64,000 nt of DNA from Stomoxys calcitrans. Lineage: Eukaryota; Arthropoda; Insecta; Diptera; Muscidae. The stretch is from contig NC_081554.1 in the NCBI RefSeq assembly GCF_963082655.1, positions 46,372,826 to 46,436,825 on the forward strand, read 5' to 3'. This document shows positions 53,021 to 64,000 of the stretch, in pieces (positions within the stretch are counted from its first letter, which is position 1; every line of letters begins with the position of its first letter). A model generated the notes under the pieces. The model was given only the letters and a program-made list of their open reading frames with translations. It did not search any database and was not told the origin of the DNA. The position numbers and the translations under genes were made by a program.

Positions 53021-54360
53021 CATTAAAAGGTTGTTACAGGTCGGGCTGCCCACAGACACAATTTCGCTTAAATCGAACACAAAGATTACAATAAAAGTTC
53101 GAATTCGCATATTTGGAAATTTCCTATTCTGAAAGATTATGTCCGTAGGCGTTTTGCTTTATCGCTTGCCAGTGTGAGTGTCAAGTGTATCTGTGTATTA
53201 TGCTAGTGTCTAATACACAGATACATTACACTACATACATAGATATTAAATTTTAGCAAAAGGTCCTTTGGCCATGCAATAAAACTAATGATGTCCACTT
53301 AATAAACGGATGTACGACAATGTACGAAGTAGCAAGAACAACGAAATACAACAATTTAATGTACACGTAATGAAGGAAGCAAAAAACGAATATATGTTCA
53401 TTCACACCCCTTACACAAACACACAGATAGATAGTACTCGCTTAGCTTGTATCTGCTTTTGGTACCGTTGGCTAATGTCGGATGTACACACAACTTTATT
53501 AATTGCAACAATTAATACACATCCCTATTTCCATTTGCTACATTCGCATTCATTGGGCTAAGCATGGCCAACTAGCAGGCCAACTCATGGGAAAAGGGAC
53601 ACATAAGGCAAGGAAACTGGCAAAAAAAAGGTTCATGGCCGTACAAAGCTCAGAAAATCCTTTACTTATTAGATTCTCCCATTTTTCTCAGCTCCGCTGT
53701 TTGTTCGTTACAACTAATCTCGGCATTAAAAATACGTGAAGGACTTTGCTGTGAGCTCCTGACGCCGCTATTGTTGCAATCGTCTTTGCTGTCGTCCGTT
53801 TTGAGCCAATTTACATTTTCATTAAATTTTTGTGATTCCCGCGGGAGTGGTCGCTGCTCCGTGGTCGCCGTCAGTCACGTTAGTGGTGGGAGGTTCGAAA
53901 GTGTAAGTAGTAAAAAATAATTTTAATTAGCTTCGTCTTCCTTTGCCTTCATTAAATGGGCAAAAAAGATGTAAAAAATTAGCTGATATATTTTCTGAAG
54001 CGAAATTAAGGCAATACACAGGACAAATCAGTTGTACTTAAATATGCAAGGATTTACATTTCATCATTTCTTTGCAAACCCCTTTTTGGAAGAAAATTAG
54101 TCAAATTTGCCCCCCCAAAAATTTCCTTTTATGGCAAAGGTGCACAACAGAAGAATGCCAATAAATCAACGGGATATTAATTTGATGCAGGTTGTATTAG
54201 ATGGCTTCAATAAAAAGAAAACTGCCTCCAAAGTATGCAATAAAATTGTGATAAATATTTAGTAATTGTTTTATGCTTTCTTACTCGGTTTGTCATTTCT
54301 GATGAGAAAAAAAGGACAACATCGACCACTGAGAGAATACCAAAAAGAGACGCAATAAAA
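53021..54360. other. Unique spacer with a candidate 5' splice donor
   Basis: Unique DNA. Positions about 53755-53905 are richer in GC (GTGGTCGCTGCTCCGTGGTC) and end in GTGTAAGTAGTAAAAAA, a good donor match. A TCAGT initiator-like motif lies at about 53871. This could be a non-coding first exon, but nothing else supports it. Confidence 0.3.
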
Positions 54361-56195
54361 ACAAGTAAAAAGGCATACCCACCACCCCGGGTATATTTGT
54401 AAATCCCATTTCGTCACAATCCGGTGAATATTGGATAACTGAAGCAACCAAACTCGGAACGGATATTGAGTGGTCTTATATATGTGTCACTATTCAATTT
54501 TGTAGAACAAAAAAAAAAATTGTTCGTTTTTGGACCGATCTGAACCATATTAAGGTCGGATATTGTGAGGTTCAGAACAACTCACTGTTTCAAATTTCAG
54601 AGAAATCGGGTAATAAATAAGGATTTTATGGGCTTCAGTCCCCTTATCGGCAGATTAGTCTATAGGGCAGCTATATCAAAATATAGTCCGATCTGAACCA
54701 TATTTAAGTCAGATGTTGGGTGTTTAAAATTTCAGCGAAATCGGGTAATAAATAAAGCTTTTAATGGCTTCAGACCCCTTATCGGCAGATCGGTCTATAT
54801 GGCAGCTATATATAAATATAGTCCGATCTGTACCATATTTGGTTAGGATGTTGGGAAGCTTAAAATATCCCACTGTTGCAAATTTCAGCGAAATCGGGTA
54901 ATATATAAAGCTTTTATGGTCTTCAGACCCTTAATCGGGAGATTGGTCTGTATGGCAGCTATATCTAAATATAGTCCGATCTGAACCATGTTTAGGTCAC
55001 ATCTCGGGAGGCTTAAAATATCCCACTGATGCGAGTTTCAGCAAAATCCGTTAATAAATAAAGCTTTTATGGCCTTCAGACCCCTTATCGGCAGATCGGT
55101 CTATATGGCAGCTATATCTAAATATAGTCCGATCTGAACCATATTTAGATCAGATGTCGGGAGGCTTAAAATAATCCACTATTTTAATTTTCAGAGAAAT
55201 CAAGTAATAAATAAAGCTTTTATAGCCTTCAGACCCTTTATCGGGAGATCGGTCTATATGGCAGCTATATCTAAATATGGACCGAACTAGTCCATATTTA
55301 GGTCAGATGTCGGGAGGCTTAAAATATCCCACTTTTGCAAATTTCAGCGAACTCGGGTAATAAATAAAGCTTTTATGGTTTTCAGACCCTTTATCGGGAG
55401 ATCGGTCTGTATGGTAGCAATATCTAAATATAGTCCGATCTGAACCATATTTAGGTCAGATGTCGGGAGGCTTAATTTCATCGAAATTGGGTAATATATA
55501 AATGCGCCTTTTATGGGCCCAAAACATTAAATGGAGAGATCGGTTTATATGGCAGATATATCCAAATCTGGACCGATCTGAGCCAAATTGACGAGGGATG
55601 TCGGAGGGCCTAATACAACTCAATGTCTCAAATGCGGCGACATCGGGCAATAAATTAGCTTTTTGTGGCCCCAAAACCTAAAACCGAGAGATCGGTCTAT
55701 ATGGCAGCTATATCCAAATCTGAACCGATCTGTGCCATAATACAGAAGTATGTCAAGGGGATTAACTTGACTCATTGTCCCAAATATCGGCGACATCGGA
55801 CAATAAATGCGCTTTTTATGGGCCTAAGACCCTAACTCGGAGGATCGGTCTATATGGCATCTATATCCAAATCTGGACCGATCTGAGTCAAATCGGCGGA
55901 TCGGTCTATATGGAGGCTATATTAAGATATAGTCCGATATAGCACATGTTCGAACTTAACCTGCTTATGGACAAAAAAAGAATCTCTGCAAAGTTTCAGC
56001 TTGATATCTCTATTTTTGAAGACTGTAGCGTGATTTCAACAGACAGACGGACAGACTGACGGACATGTCTAGATCGTCTTAGATGTTTATGCTGATCAAG
56101 AATATATTTACTTTATAGGGTCGGAAATGGATATTTCGATGTGTTGCAAATGGAATGACAAAATGAAAATACCCCCATCCTTCGGTTGTGGGTAT
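54361..56195 (-). mobile_element. Family B HINE-like element, both ends present, hairpin deleted
   Basis: ACAAGTAAAAAGGC is followed at once by the inverted repeat ATACCCACCACC (54375-54386). The hairpin normally between them is missing. Units recur every 153 bp (GCAGCT-type block at 54802, 54955, 55108, 55261, 55414). The microsatellite (CAGACGGACAGACTGACGGA) is near 56045, and the matching inverted repeat GGTTGTGGGTAT is at 56184-56195 with one mismatch. It is followed after 12 bp by a family A element. Confidence 0.82.
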
Positions 56196-56207
56196 AAAAA
56201 GGATAAA

Positions 56208-57550
56208 ACAAGTAAAAGCGTGCTAAGTTCGGCCGGGCCGAACCTTATATACCCTCCACCATGGAGCGCATTTGTTGAGTTCTTTTCCCGGCATATCTTC
56301 TTAGGCAAAAAAATTATATAAGACAAAAAATTGCTCTGCTATTAGAGCGATATCAAGATATGATCCGGTTTAGACCACAATTAAATTAGATGTTGGAAAC
56401 CTGTGTAAAATGTCAGCCAATTCGAATAAGAATTGCGCCCTTTGGGGGCTCAAGAAGTAAAATAGAGAGATCGATTTATATGGGAGCTGTATCGGCCTAT
56501 AGACCGCTTTAGACCATAATAAACACGTATGTTGACGGTCATGAGAGGATCCGTCGTACAAAATTTCAGGCAAATCGGATAACAATTGCGACCTCTAGAG
56601 GCTCAAGAAGTCAAGATCCCAGATCGGTTTATATGGCAGCTATATCAGGTTATAAACCGAGTTGATCCTTATTTGACACAGTTGTTGAAAGTCATAACAA
56701 AATACGTCATGCAAAATTTCAGCCAAATCGGATAGGAATTGCGCCCTCTAGAAGCTCAAGAAGTTAAGTCCCCAGATCTGTTTATATGACAGCTATATCA
56801 GGTTATATACCGATTTAAATCATACTTGGCACAGTTGTTGGATATCATAGCAAAACACGTCGGGCGAAATTTCATTTAAATCGGATAAGAGTTGAACCCT
56901 CTAAAGGCTCAAGAAGTCAAGACCCAAGATCGGTTTATATAGCAGCTATATCAGGTTATTGACCGATTTGAACCAAATTAAGCACAGTTGTTGGGAGTCG
57001 TAGCAAAACACGTCGTGCAAAATTGGATTCCAATCGCATAAGAATTGCGCCCTCTAGAGGCTCAAGAAGTCAAGACCCAAGATCGGTTTGTATGGCAGCT
57101 ATATCAGCTTATTGACCGATTTGAACCAAATTTAGCACAGTTGTTGTAAGTCAGAGCAAAACACGTCGTACAAAATTTCATTTCAATCGGATAAGAATTG
57201 CGCCCTCTAGAGGCTCAAGAAGTCAAGACCCAAGATCGGTTTATATGGTTTATATTACCCAACATCGGTTTATATGGCAGCTATATCAAAACCTGGACTG
57301 ATATGGTCCATTTACAATCCCAACCGATCTACACTAATAAGAAGTATTTCTGCTACTTTTACTACTGTTACTCCTTCGGAACTTAGCGTCCTTTCGACTG
57401 ACAGACGGACGGACGGACATGGCTAGATCGTCATAAAATGTCACGACGATCAAGAATATATATACTTTATGGGGTCTCAGATGAATATTTCGAGTAGTTG
57501 CAAACAGAATGACGAAATTAGTATTCTCCCATCCTATGATGGAGGGTATA
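56208..57550 (-). mobile_element. Family A HINE-like element, complete
   Basis: ACAAGTAAAAGCGTGCTAAG, extended perfect hairpin GTTCGGCCGGGCCGAAC, ACCCTCCACCATGG, about six units, a short microsatellite near 57400-57420, ATCAAGAATATATATACTTT and the end CCTATGATGGAGGGTAT. Confidence 0.85.
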
Positions 57551-57556
57551 AAAGTT

Positions 57557-57773
57557 GGTTATCCTCTCCTAATACCGGCGACATTTGTGAGATACTATGC
57601 CATGTAAAAACTTTTCCCCAAATAGGTGTCACATTGCGCCACGTCGTTCGGACTCGGCTTTAAAAGGAGGCCGCTTATCACTGAGCTAACAACATGAGCT
57701 TACAACATGAATAGACAGTTTGCTCCTGTTCCTTAACGGAATGTTCATGGGAAGATTTGCATTTGCAAGGCCG
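57557..57773 (+). mobile_element. SINE body and tail, head missing
   Basis: ATACCGGCGACATTTGTGAG, CTATGCCATGTAAAAACTTT, GGACTCGGCTTTAAAAGGAG, CCTGTTCCTTAACGGAATGT, TTCATGGGAAGATTTGCATT. It starts at the end of a family A element. The tRNA-like part is lost. Confidence 0.72.
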
Positions 57774-57838
57774 CATTGATAGGACCTAATAGCCTAATTG
57801 GCGTTACATTTTAATCTTTCACTCAGTACGCTTGAGAG
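57774..57838 (-). pseudogene. RTE-like LINE scrap
   Basis: CATTGATAGGACCTAATAGC and TTTTAATCTTTCACTCAGTA match the finger/palm junction sequence of the RTE-like copy near 62115-62175. Only about 65 bp. Confidence 0.55.
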
Positions 57839-57840
57839 AT

Positions 57841-58200
57841 GAATTAACCTTACTTTTGCTTTGCGAGGCTTAATTAAGGAGATATGGCCGGTTTAAGTTT
57901 GGGAAGGGAAAATTCCATTTTTGGCCCGATTTTCAACAACATTTCGAATTGTTTGGAGTGATCACAAGTTAACCCCACATTTGCCCCACGATGCTTGGTA
58001 GATGTGTCCATTTTAAGTTTTGGAAGGGAACATTTAATTTTTTTGGACGATTTTCCTCAACATTTTTACGGAAGTGATCACGAATTAAACTCACTTTTGC
58101 TCTACGAGTCTTAGAAGGAGATATGGCGATTTTTGGAAGGGAAAAATAATTTTTGGGCTGATTTTCATCAACATTTTGATTTTTGGAAGTGATCACGATT
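57841..58200 (+). repeat. Three ~116-bp tandem units ending TGATCAC
   Basis: Units contain TTACTTTTGCTTTGCGAGGC, TTTGGGAAGGGAAAAT-type and TTTTCAACAACATTT-type blocks. Each closes with GAAGTGATCAC or GGAGTGATCAC (TGATCAC at 57959, 58075, 58190). The units are diverged and unrelated in sequence to the 153-bp units. Confidence 0.75.
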
Positions 58201-58204
58201 TAAA

Positions 58205-59155
58205 TTTACTTTTGCTTTGTTGGCTAGCGGTCGCGATATGTTGCAGTTTGCTTGGAGTCCCTGGATAGGCTCCGAGTCCACAATGTGACGGTGATATTGG
58301 TTGCCGGACCTGAAGGGATTTCAGTGAATGAAGGGGGGAACGATTGCACCAGGAGGTGTTTGTCTGCGCCGTACAAACCTGTAACCGGTCTTGGGTACGT
58401 TCCATTTGTCGAGCAACCACTATTCAGCAACCACATCTCATCTACTATGTTCAGTAGCATAGTAGATGAGATGGTCAGAGCGGATTAGGTGGTGAGATGT
58501 GGACTCAACGAGTGGTTGTTGGACCGCTAAGGCACTCTGGCCAATCATTGACTGCTTTAAGCTTTAATGGTCTCAGAACCTGTATCGATAGATCGGTCTA
58601 TATGGTAGCTATGGTCAGAGCGGAGTAGGTGGTGAGATGTGGACTCAACGAGTGGTTGCTGGACCGCTAAAGCACTCTGGCCAATTATTGACTGGAGGAG
58701 TACGAAGAAGTTGCTGGCGTTCGATAAGAGATCGCTGAGCACATTGACAGGGGTCGTAACAGGAGACTGTGCCATTGGCCGCATGGCGGCGCACATGGAA
58801 ATACTGCACATTGATACAATGAGGATTGAGCACTTGCTCTGTTCATGTCCGGGTCTACAAGGACGCGAAATCTCTTTTCTTGGGAAGCGGTTTATCTGCG
58901 ATCTCTGTGGTGTTGCGAAAGTACCTCATGGAGGTCTCCGGAGATTTGTGGACGGCACGGGATGGTTTCGACTGAGAGTGCGATAAGATCCAACGAAAGC
59001 ACATACGTGCTTACGTGAGGGATCTGCGATCTGAGTGATCCTGCCGACGTACCTCTGGGAGGTTTGCTGCGATATGTAGCCGCGAGGGGCATGGTTCCTA
59101 CTGAGGGTGCTATAAGATCCGGTGAAGGCACATATGTGCTTGTGTGAGGAATATG
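58205..59155 (+). pseudogene. LINE RNase H and C-terminal tail, rearranged
   Basis: VTVILVAGPEGISVNEGGND (about 58280-58340) is a decayed RNase H motif, usually VPGHxGIxGNExAD. The His and the final Asp positions are changed. Then come SAPYKPVTGLGYVPFVEQPL, and after rearrangement TKKLLAFDKRSLSTLTGVVT, MAAHMEI and IEHLLCSCPGLQGREISFLG (HLLCxCP tail motif, about 58825-58880). A 141-bp duplication (58472/58613), an inverted repeat and stops break the frame. The 3' part contains a ~128-bp tandem pair. It may be the same RNase H-type LINE group as the copies at 27.5-37.8 kb, but a different family. Confidence 0.7.
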
Positions 59156-60600
59156 CGTTTCACTCCATGCTCTGTTTCTTTATTCTTCCTGTTTCATTCA
59201 TTCGTGTATAACCTCTGGATATGGTCCGACATGTGGGACATCTTCTTTTTTCTATTTTTTCAATGTCATTAATAATTTGCTAAATTTTGCCACCGTGCGA
59301 ACTTACTTATGGTGGAAATGTATACATTTAGAAGATGATTGCATATATGTTACATTTTTGAAATGACAGACTAATGTCCATTCGCCTCCCCCTAAATTGT
59401 TGTAATTCTGATGCAGTTCACATTTCTTGTTAGATTATCCTCAAATTTTTCACGTTTAAGAGAAACGCCTAGGCTCAACTTTAAACATACCTTCATTATG
59501 AAATTAAAAAGAAAACACTTTTTAATAATTACCACGACCAGTTTGGAATTTTTAATCACATTTACAAAGTTTTAGAATTCAAAAACTTCTAAATATATTA
59601 CCATTCGAACAGCTCGAGTATTAGTTTTCTTCGTTGGGTGTGTGCGATTTGACCACCTGCATATTTTGTTCGTTAATGCCAATACCACGTAAAGGCAGTT
59701 ACACAAAAGTTTGCAAAATCCAAGGAGCTAACACCAAAGCCAAGTATGTTATGTGCCATTAATTCGGCTTCCTTCACACCTTTATGCTGCCTTGAATATG
59801 GTCTTTTGTCTGTGTGTGTGTGTGTGAGTGTGTGTGCAAAATCCTTTATTTGTTGTATATCCTAATGGTAATGCCCCAATGGTCTTAGGGCGGTTTTGGC
59901 TTACGAGACTTTTGAGAGTTCTTTTGTTCGGCTGTGACGACTTGCACGTTTACGATGGTTATTAATATGAAACAGAGCCAAACCCTTTTCTTCTTTATTA
60001 ATATTATTAAAATTACTTTTGCGATAAGCCGAAGCAGCAGCCAAAACTGAAAAGAAACACCAAAAAGAAAATATTTATTTCCATTTGCCTCTGTGGGGCC
60101 CGTCTACTCAATACCAAATGTCTGCCAGCGTAGGGAAAATTACAGCCTTATGGCTGCTGTTCCTCTGCACAAAGCGAATTCCTTGGCTTTTGCAAAGTAA
60201 TTCTTTTTTTTTTTTTTTTGGCTTAATAAAGGTTTAGATTTTATGGTCCATAAGCAAAAAAGCTAAGAACACAATGAGAGAACATCGACATTGCAAAGTC
60301 CGAGCCTACTACTATTACAAGCAAAGACCATAGAGAAAAATTGAAAAAGGCGAAACATGAGCTTCATAGAATTAAGGCCAGCTGAAAATGGCCTTTTTGT
60401 GGGAAATATCAAATATTTCGAAATATAAGTAATTAAGGAAAGCTTTGCTGTGTCTTTCAACACAAATATGTATGACTCCTTCATACTTGAAAAATTGATA
60501 ACGTTTAAAAAATCTTCAAAAAATATTTTAGGGCATCTTAGGACATTTGGTAGTCGATCCATTGACACATCTAATTGATGTAGGTATTTAAGATTTGCAA
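59156..60600. other. Unique spacer with (TG)n and poly-T tracts
   Basis: A (TG)n run lies at about 59811-59838 and a T tract at about 60204-60221. No gene seen. Confidence 0.55.
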
Positions 60601-60930
60601 ATTGGCCTTGTTGGCATATTTGGAAATAGCCACCATATAAACCGATTCTAGTTCGGATTCCTTCTCCCAACCACTATACGGAAGCTGGAGGTCAAAGAGC
60701 TGCAGACGCAACAGAAGGCATTACTATACTCGACTGCCGAAATTTTGTTGATAATAAACAAGGTAGGCGCAATAGCAAACCAATGCCCATTCCATGGAAA
60801 ATGCTGCATATACTGCCTCCCCCAAGAAACCCATGATGCGACCGAAAGCGGCGAGATGCAACTGAAACCAAGAATACGGCCTATAGATCAACTCTGCAGT
60901 CAGCTGCAATGCCCCAAGCGTAAGAGAACT
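60601..60930 (+). pseudogene. Chimeric scraps: family B unit and RTE-like linker
   Basis: About 60625-60655 shows TAGCCACCATATAAACCGAT, a family B unit piece. About 60775-60840 reads, on the plus strand, ANQCPFHGKCCIY and CAAGAAACCCATGATGCGAC, homologous to the RTE-like linker (ANHCPLHGKSCNI) but in the opposite orientation to the neighbouring RTE-like copy. Confidence 0.5.
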
Positions 60931-63050
60931 TTACTTTAATTGGCTATGACAGAATATTTGTTCCACTAGCCGAACGTAGAATAGCGTTCCAAGCGCCTCG
61001 ATCTTCTGCGCTCATTCTAAAATCTCTGACACCAAGTTTCGAGGTGTCTCCCACCACTTGATCTTTCCATCGGGCTTTTGGTCTTACCGGTTTGGGTGTA
61101 CCACCGTGTTTGCCTTCAAAAGACTTCTTTGCTGGAGCTTCTTCATCGATTCCGACAACATGACCTACAGCCAACGCAGTCGTTGTATTTTGATGCGTAT
61201 AACTATGCTATCGTCGTCATACAGCTCGTGGTTCATACGTCGTCTATATTCTCCATTAACGCAAACTGCTCCATACATTTTACGAAGAATCTTTCTCTCA
61301 AATACTCCAAGCACTGCCTCATCTGCTTTCACAAGCACCCATGCTTCAGAACCATATAAAAGCATGGGTAGAATCAGTGTCTTGTATAGTGTAATCTTCG
61401 TCTGTCGAGAGGTGGCCTTGTAAACTGCTTACACAATCCAAAGTAGCATCTGCTTGCCAGTTTTATTCTTCGCTTAATCTCAAAACTGGTGTCATTCGTT
61501 TCGGTTACGGTGGCGCCGAGGTAGACTGACTGACTGTCTGAAGTTGTGGTTTCCAACTTTCTCCATTTTCTTTATCTGCTCGGTTGTGCAAGGCTTTTTG
61601 GGAGTTGAAACCATCCCTTTCGTCTTATCTCCATTTACTGCCAAACCCATTTTCATTGACTCACTTTCGATTCTTTCAAAGGCTGCAGTTACTACTTCCG
61701 GTGACCGACCTATAATATCGATGTCGTCGGCATATGCGAGTAGCATGTATTCTCTTGTGATTAGTGTGCCATATCTATTCACATCTGCATCTCGTATGAT
61801 CTTCTGCAGCAGGATATTAAAGAGATGGCACGATAGGCTGTCTCCTTGTCTGAAACCTCGTTTGGTATTAAATGGTTCGGAGAGATTCTTTCCAGTTCTT
61901 ACTGAGGAACGCGTATCAGCAAGTGTCATCCTGCAGATTCTGGTATTTAGTTTGCAGGGATACCAAACTCAGACATGGCTTGAAGTACCTTTGAACGTAA
62001 AGGTGTATCGAAGGCGGCTTTGTGGTCAATAAAGAGATGGTAGGTGTTGATTTGTCCTTTTCAGGTCTTTTCCAAGATTTTGCGCAGAATAATTATCAGG
62101 TCTAAAACCGCATTGATAGGGCCCAATTGTCTCATTGACTTTAGGTTTTAATCTTTCACACAATACGCTCGAGAGCATCTTGAATGCGATGGGAAGGAGA
62201 CTTATGCCTCAGTAGTTGGCACATTCCGTCTTGTCTCCTTTCTTGTGTACAGGACATAGTATGCTGAGGCTCAAATCATCGGGTATGCGTTCTTCTAGCC
62301 AGATTGCGCAGAAAAGCTGATGCATACGCCTTATCAGCGTGTCGCCTACGGTCCTAAATAGTTCAGCGGGTAACCCGTCGGCTCCTGTTGCCTTGTTGTT
62401 CTTTAGTCGGGTCATTGCTACTTGGACCTCATTCTGACTAGGAGGTAAACATTCTATACCATCATCAGGGAATGGTTCTGCGGTATCCTCTTCGCCGCCA
62501 ACGTCGGACACTAGCGGTTGGGTAAACTGTTCTTTCCGTATTCTCAGCATGTTATCTGTGTTAGTTACCAGATTTCCTTCTTTGTCGCTGCAGGAGGATG
62601 TGCCTGCACCAAAGCCATCGGTTTGATGTTTAATTCTTTGGTAGAATTTACGGACTTCATTCTGACTCGTGTACATCTCAATTCGCTCAAACTCACCTCT
62701 TTCCATTTCCTTTTTCTTTCTGCGCAATAGACGTTTATCCTCTCTCCTTTTCTGCCGATACCTCTCCTTCATCTGGCGCGCAGCTACTGATTGCAGGGTT
62801 GCTCTATATGCCGCATTCTTAGCTTCAGTAGCATTTCGACATTTTTGGTCGTACCATGAGTTTCTTGGAGAAGGCTTCCGCTACCCAAGTACGGATTTCG
62901 CGGCATTTTCCATGGAGTGGGCAATAGTTTGTCACTGCGCCATTATATCATCGGAACGAAGAGTGCTTTCATCAAGCAGTTGGGTCAATCGAGTGGAGTA
63001 TGCCGCTGCCATTTGTTGTTTTTTCGTAAGAGAGCTATCAGTAGAAAATT
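60931..63050 (-). pseudogene. RTE-like LINE, longest copy, frameshifted
   Basis: Minus-strand order: linker with RYRQKRREDKRLLRRKKKEM, VRKFYQRIKHQTDGFGAGTS, fingers MTRLKNNKATGADGLPAELF, CPVHKKGDKTECANY followed by a premature stop, a ~20-bp deletion in the FRPGKST motif, HKAAFDTPLRSK, a frameshift after SEFGIPA, then MTLADTRSSVRTGKNLSEPF, GFRQGDSLSCHLF, LLAYADDIDIIG (YADD intact), AVNGDKTKGMVS, MLLYGSEAWVLVKADEAVLG and the C-terminal tail to 60944. The endonuclease is missing. It ends AGCCAATTAAAGTAAA like the copy at 15.4 kb, confirming the element's 3' end. Confidence 0.85.
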
Positions 63051-63159
63051 AGAGACTTAGGTTTGGTTGGATTGGTAGAGGATGACACCAAGATTTTTGT
63101 CTAAGCATCCGCGTGGGCCATCATGTGACCCATTATGATTCCTTATGAACTATTCTTCT

Positions 63160-63720
63160 TCTCTCAGCAGTAAGACCTGCCTGGAAGACAGGCTTTAATG
63201 AACTTTCTCGTACCACTTTGTCGCTTTGATAAAGCTGTTGTATTTGACTGGTTTAAGCCTCTGAGTTCATCTAGTGCGTGAAAGAAAAAAAAACCAAGTA
63301 TCCTATTTCTACTTACTTTGGGATAGTGCAGGGCATTGACATAGGAAATGAAAACTGTCCTCTATAGCGTCTATATCATTATACCAGCGGTAGATATCAT
63401 CATTTCTAATGCCTATGCGAGCCATTTGTTTACTTAGCTTATTGTATCCAGTTATGATCCCAATGACTGCACTTAAATGGATCTTCTCCGTTGACTATAG
63501 AGCGTCAATGTTCTGCTTCGAACATTCGTCAGTTCTGCTTCGAACATTCGTCAGTTACATGGAGGCATGGACCAGTAATTGTTTGCGCGGTCTTTTGAAG
63601 GCCACTACCGTTAAGTCGCCATCGCTGGAACGACAAATGAGATTTAAATTCAAATACCTAGTGGCTACTTCTAATCTTGCCTTCTGTGGGGGGAGAAGAG
63701 ATTTAGGAAACGTGATCTGA
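63160..63720 (-). pseudogene. RNase H-type LINE C-terminal fragment
   Basis: Minus-strand reading gives ARLEVATRYLNLNLICRSSD, then after a stop and a 22-bp duplication EKIHLSAVIGIITGYNKLSK, MARIGIRNDDIYRWYND and DSFHFLCQCPALSQSK. This is the typical jockey/LOA-type tail (GxxTGHxxL...HxLCxCPAL). Both ends are lost, and a SINE follows at 63737. Confidence 0.68.
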
Positions 63721-63736
63721 GTACGTGATATCAGAG

Positions 63737-64000
63737 GCCACCGTAGCGCAGAGGTTAGCATGTCCGCCTATGACGCTGAACGCCTGGGTTCAAATCCTGG
63801 CGAGACCATCAGAAAAAATTTTCAGCGGTGGTTTTCCCCTCCTAATGCTGGCAACATTTGTGAGGTACTATGCAATGTAAAGATTCTCTCGGTATAAAAA
63901 GGACGCCCCTTATCATTGAGCATAAACTTAAATTGGACTGCATTCATTGATATGTAAGAAGTTTGCCCCTGTTCCTTAGTGCAATGTTCATGGGCAAAAT
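63737..64000 (+). mobile_element. tRNA-derived SINE, cut by window end
   Basis: GGCCACCGTAGCGCAGAGGT, box A at 63744-63757, box B GGTTCAAATCC at 63787-63797 (43 bp apart), body TTTTCAGCGGTGGTTTTCCC, ACATTTGTGAGGTACTATGC, and the tail block CCCCTGTTCCTTAGTGCAAT with ATGTTCATGGGCAAAAT at the window edge. A ~35-bp deletion removes the GTCGCACTGCGGCAC hairpin part of the body. Confidence 0.85.

Noticed and set aside
1..64000. Prokaryotic gene cluster or defence system
   Set aside because: No operon-like packing or bacterial genes are present. The content is dipteran-type transposable elements.

Overview
This window looks like eukaryotic intergenic or intronic DNA from a higher fly. I would guess a calyptrate such as a muscid. 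That guess rests on the AT-rich background and on dipteran-type mobile elements: mini-me/DINE-1-like elements carrying GTCY microsatellites, jockey-group and RTE-like LINEs, and mariner. The species itself is inference. I found no convincing host protein-coding gene. Nearly every open reading frame is transposon debris or an accident of tandem repeats.

The dominant component is a set of non-autonomous elements built on one plan, called families A, B and C here. Each has a subterminal inverted repeat at one end, a (GTCY)n microsatellite next to a conserved block, a central array of repeats, the matching inverted repeat, then a short GC-rich hairpin and a T-rich end. This is the architecture described for Helentron-associated elements (HINEs). 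The central array has a strict 153-bp period in all three families although their unit sequences have diverged widely. One family A copy (38409-39589) is inserted in a recognisable RTE-like LINE, which fixes both element ends. A second superfamily, called H here, looks like a canonical non-autonomous Helitron (ends CTAGT or CTGGT) with ~130-bp units. A tRNA-derived SINE of about 315 bp with intact Pol III boxes A and B is present in at least eight full or partial copies.

Layout: 1-2.8 kb, short retroposon-like element, LINE scrap, SINE inside family B, two abutting H elements. 2.8-4.3 kb, plain AT-rich DNA. 4.3-8.4 kb, families C and B, H arrays, A/C chimera. 9.2-13.6 kb, family A, SINEs, dead mariner-type transposase, H, family B. 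15.4-16.5 kb, 5'-truncated RTE-like LINE with a 12-bp target duplication. 16.8-22.8 kb, family C, H, and a 2.9-kb 5'-truncated LINE (13-bp target duplication) inside family B. 23.5-26.5 kb, families A and B with a 500-bp GTCY array. 27.5-29.2 kb, dead RNase H-type LINE. 29.2-31.6 kb, family A with a 142-bp amplification. 33-40 kb, LINE tail, mariner MITE, H, A, B, a second RNase H-type LINE, RTE with nested family A. 41-52.2 kb, family A and H copies, a second mariner MITE, a hairpin-bearing unclassified segment. 52.2-57.8 kb, families B and A, SINE tail. 57.8-64 kb, 116-bp tandem repeats, LINE RNase H debris, a second RTE-like LINE and a SINE cut by the window end. Unique AT-rich spacers lie between these clusters.

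Functionally the window is a nest of parasites. LINEs would supply reverse transcriptase and endonuclease to themselves and possibly to the SINE. Families A, B, C and H would need a helicase-type transposase encoded elsewhere, and the mariner MITEs a mariner transposase encoded elsewhere. No intact autonomous element is present. The most complete coding remnant is the LINE reading frame at 18812-21536.
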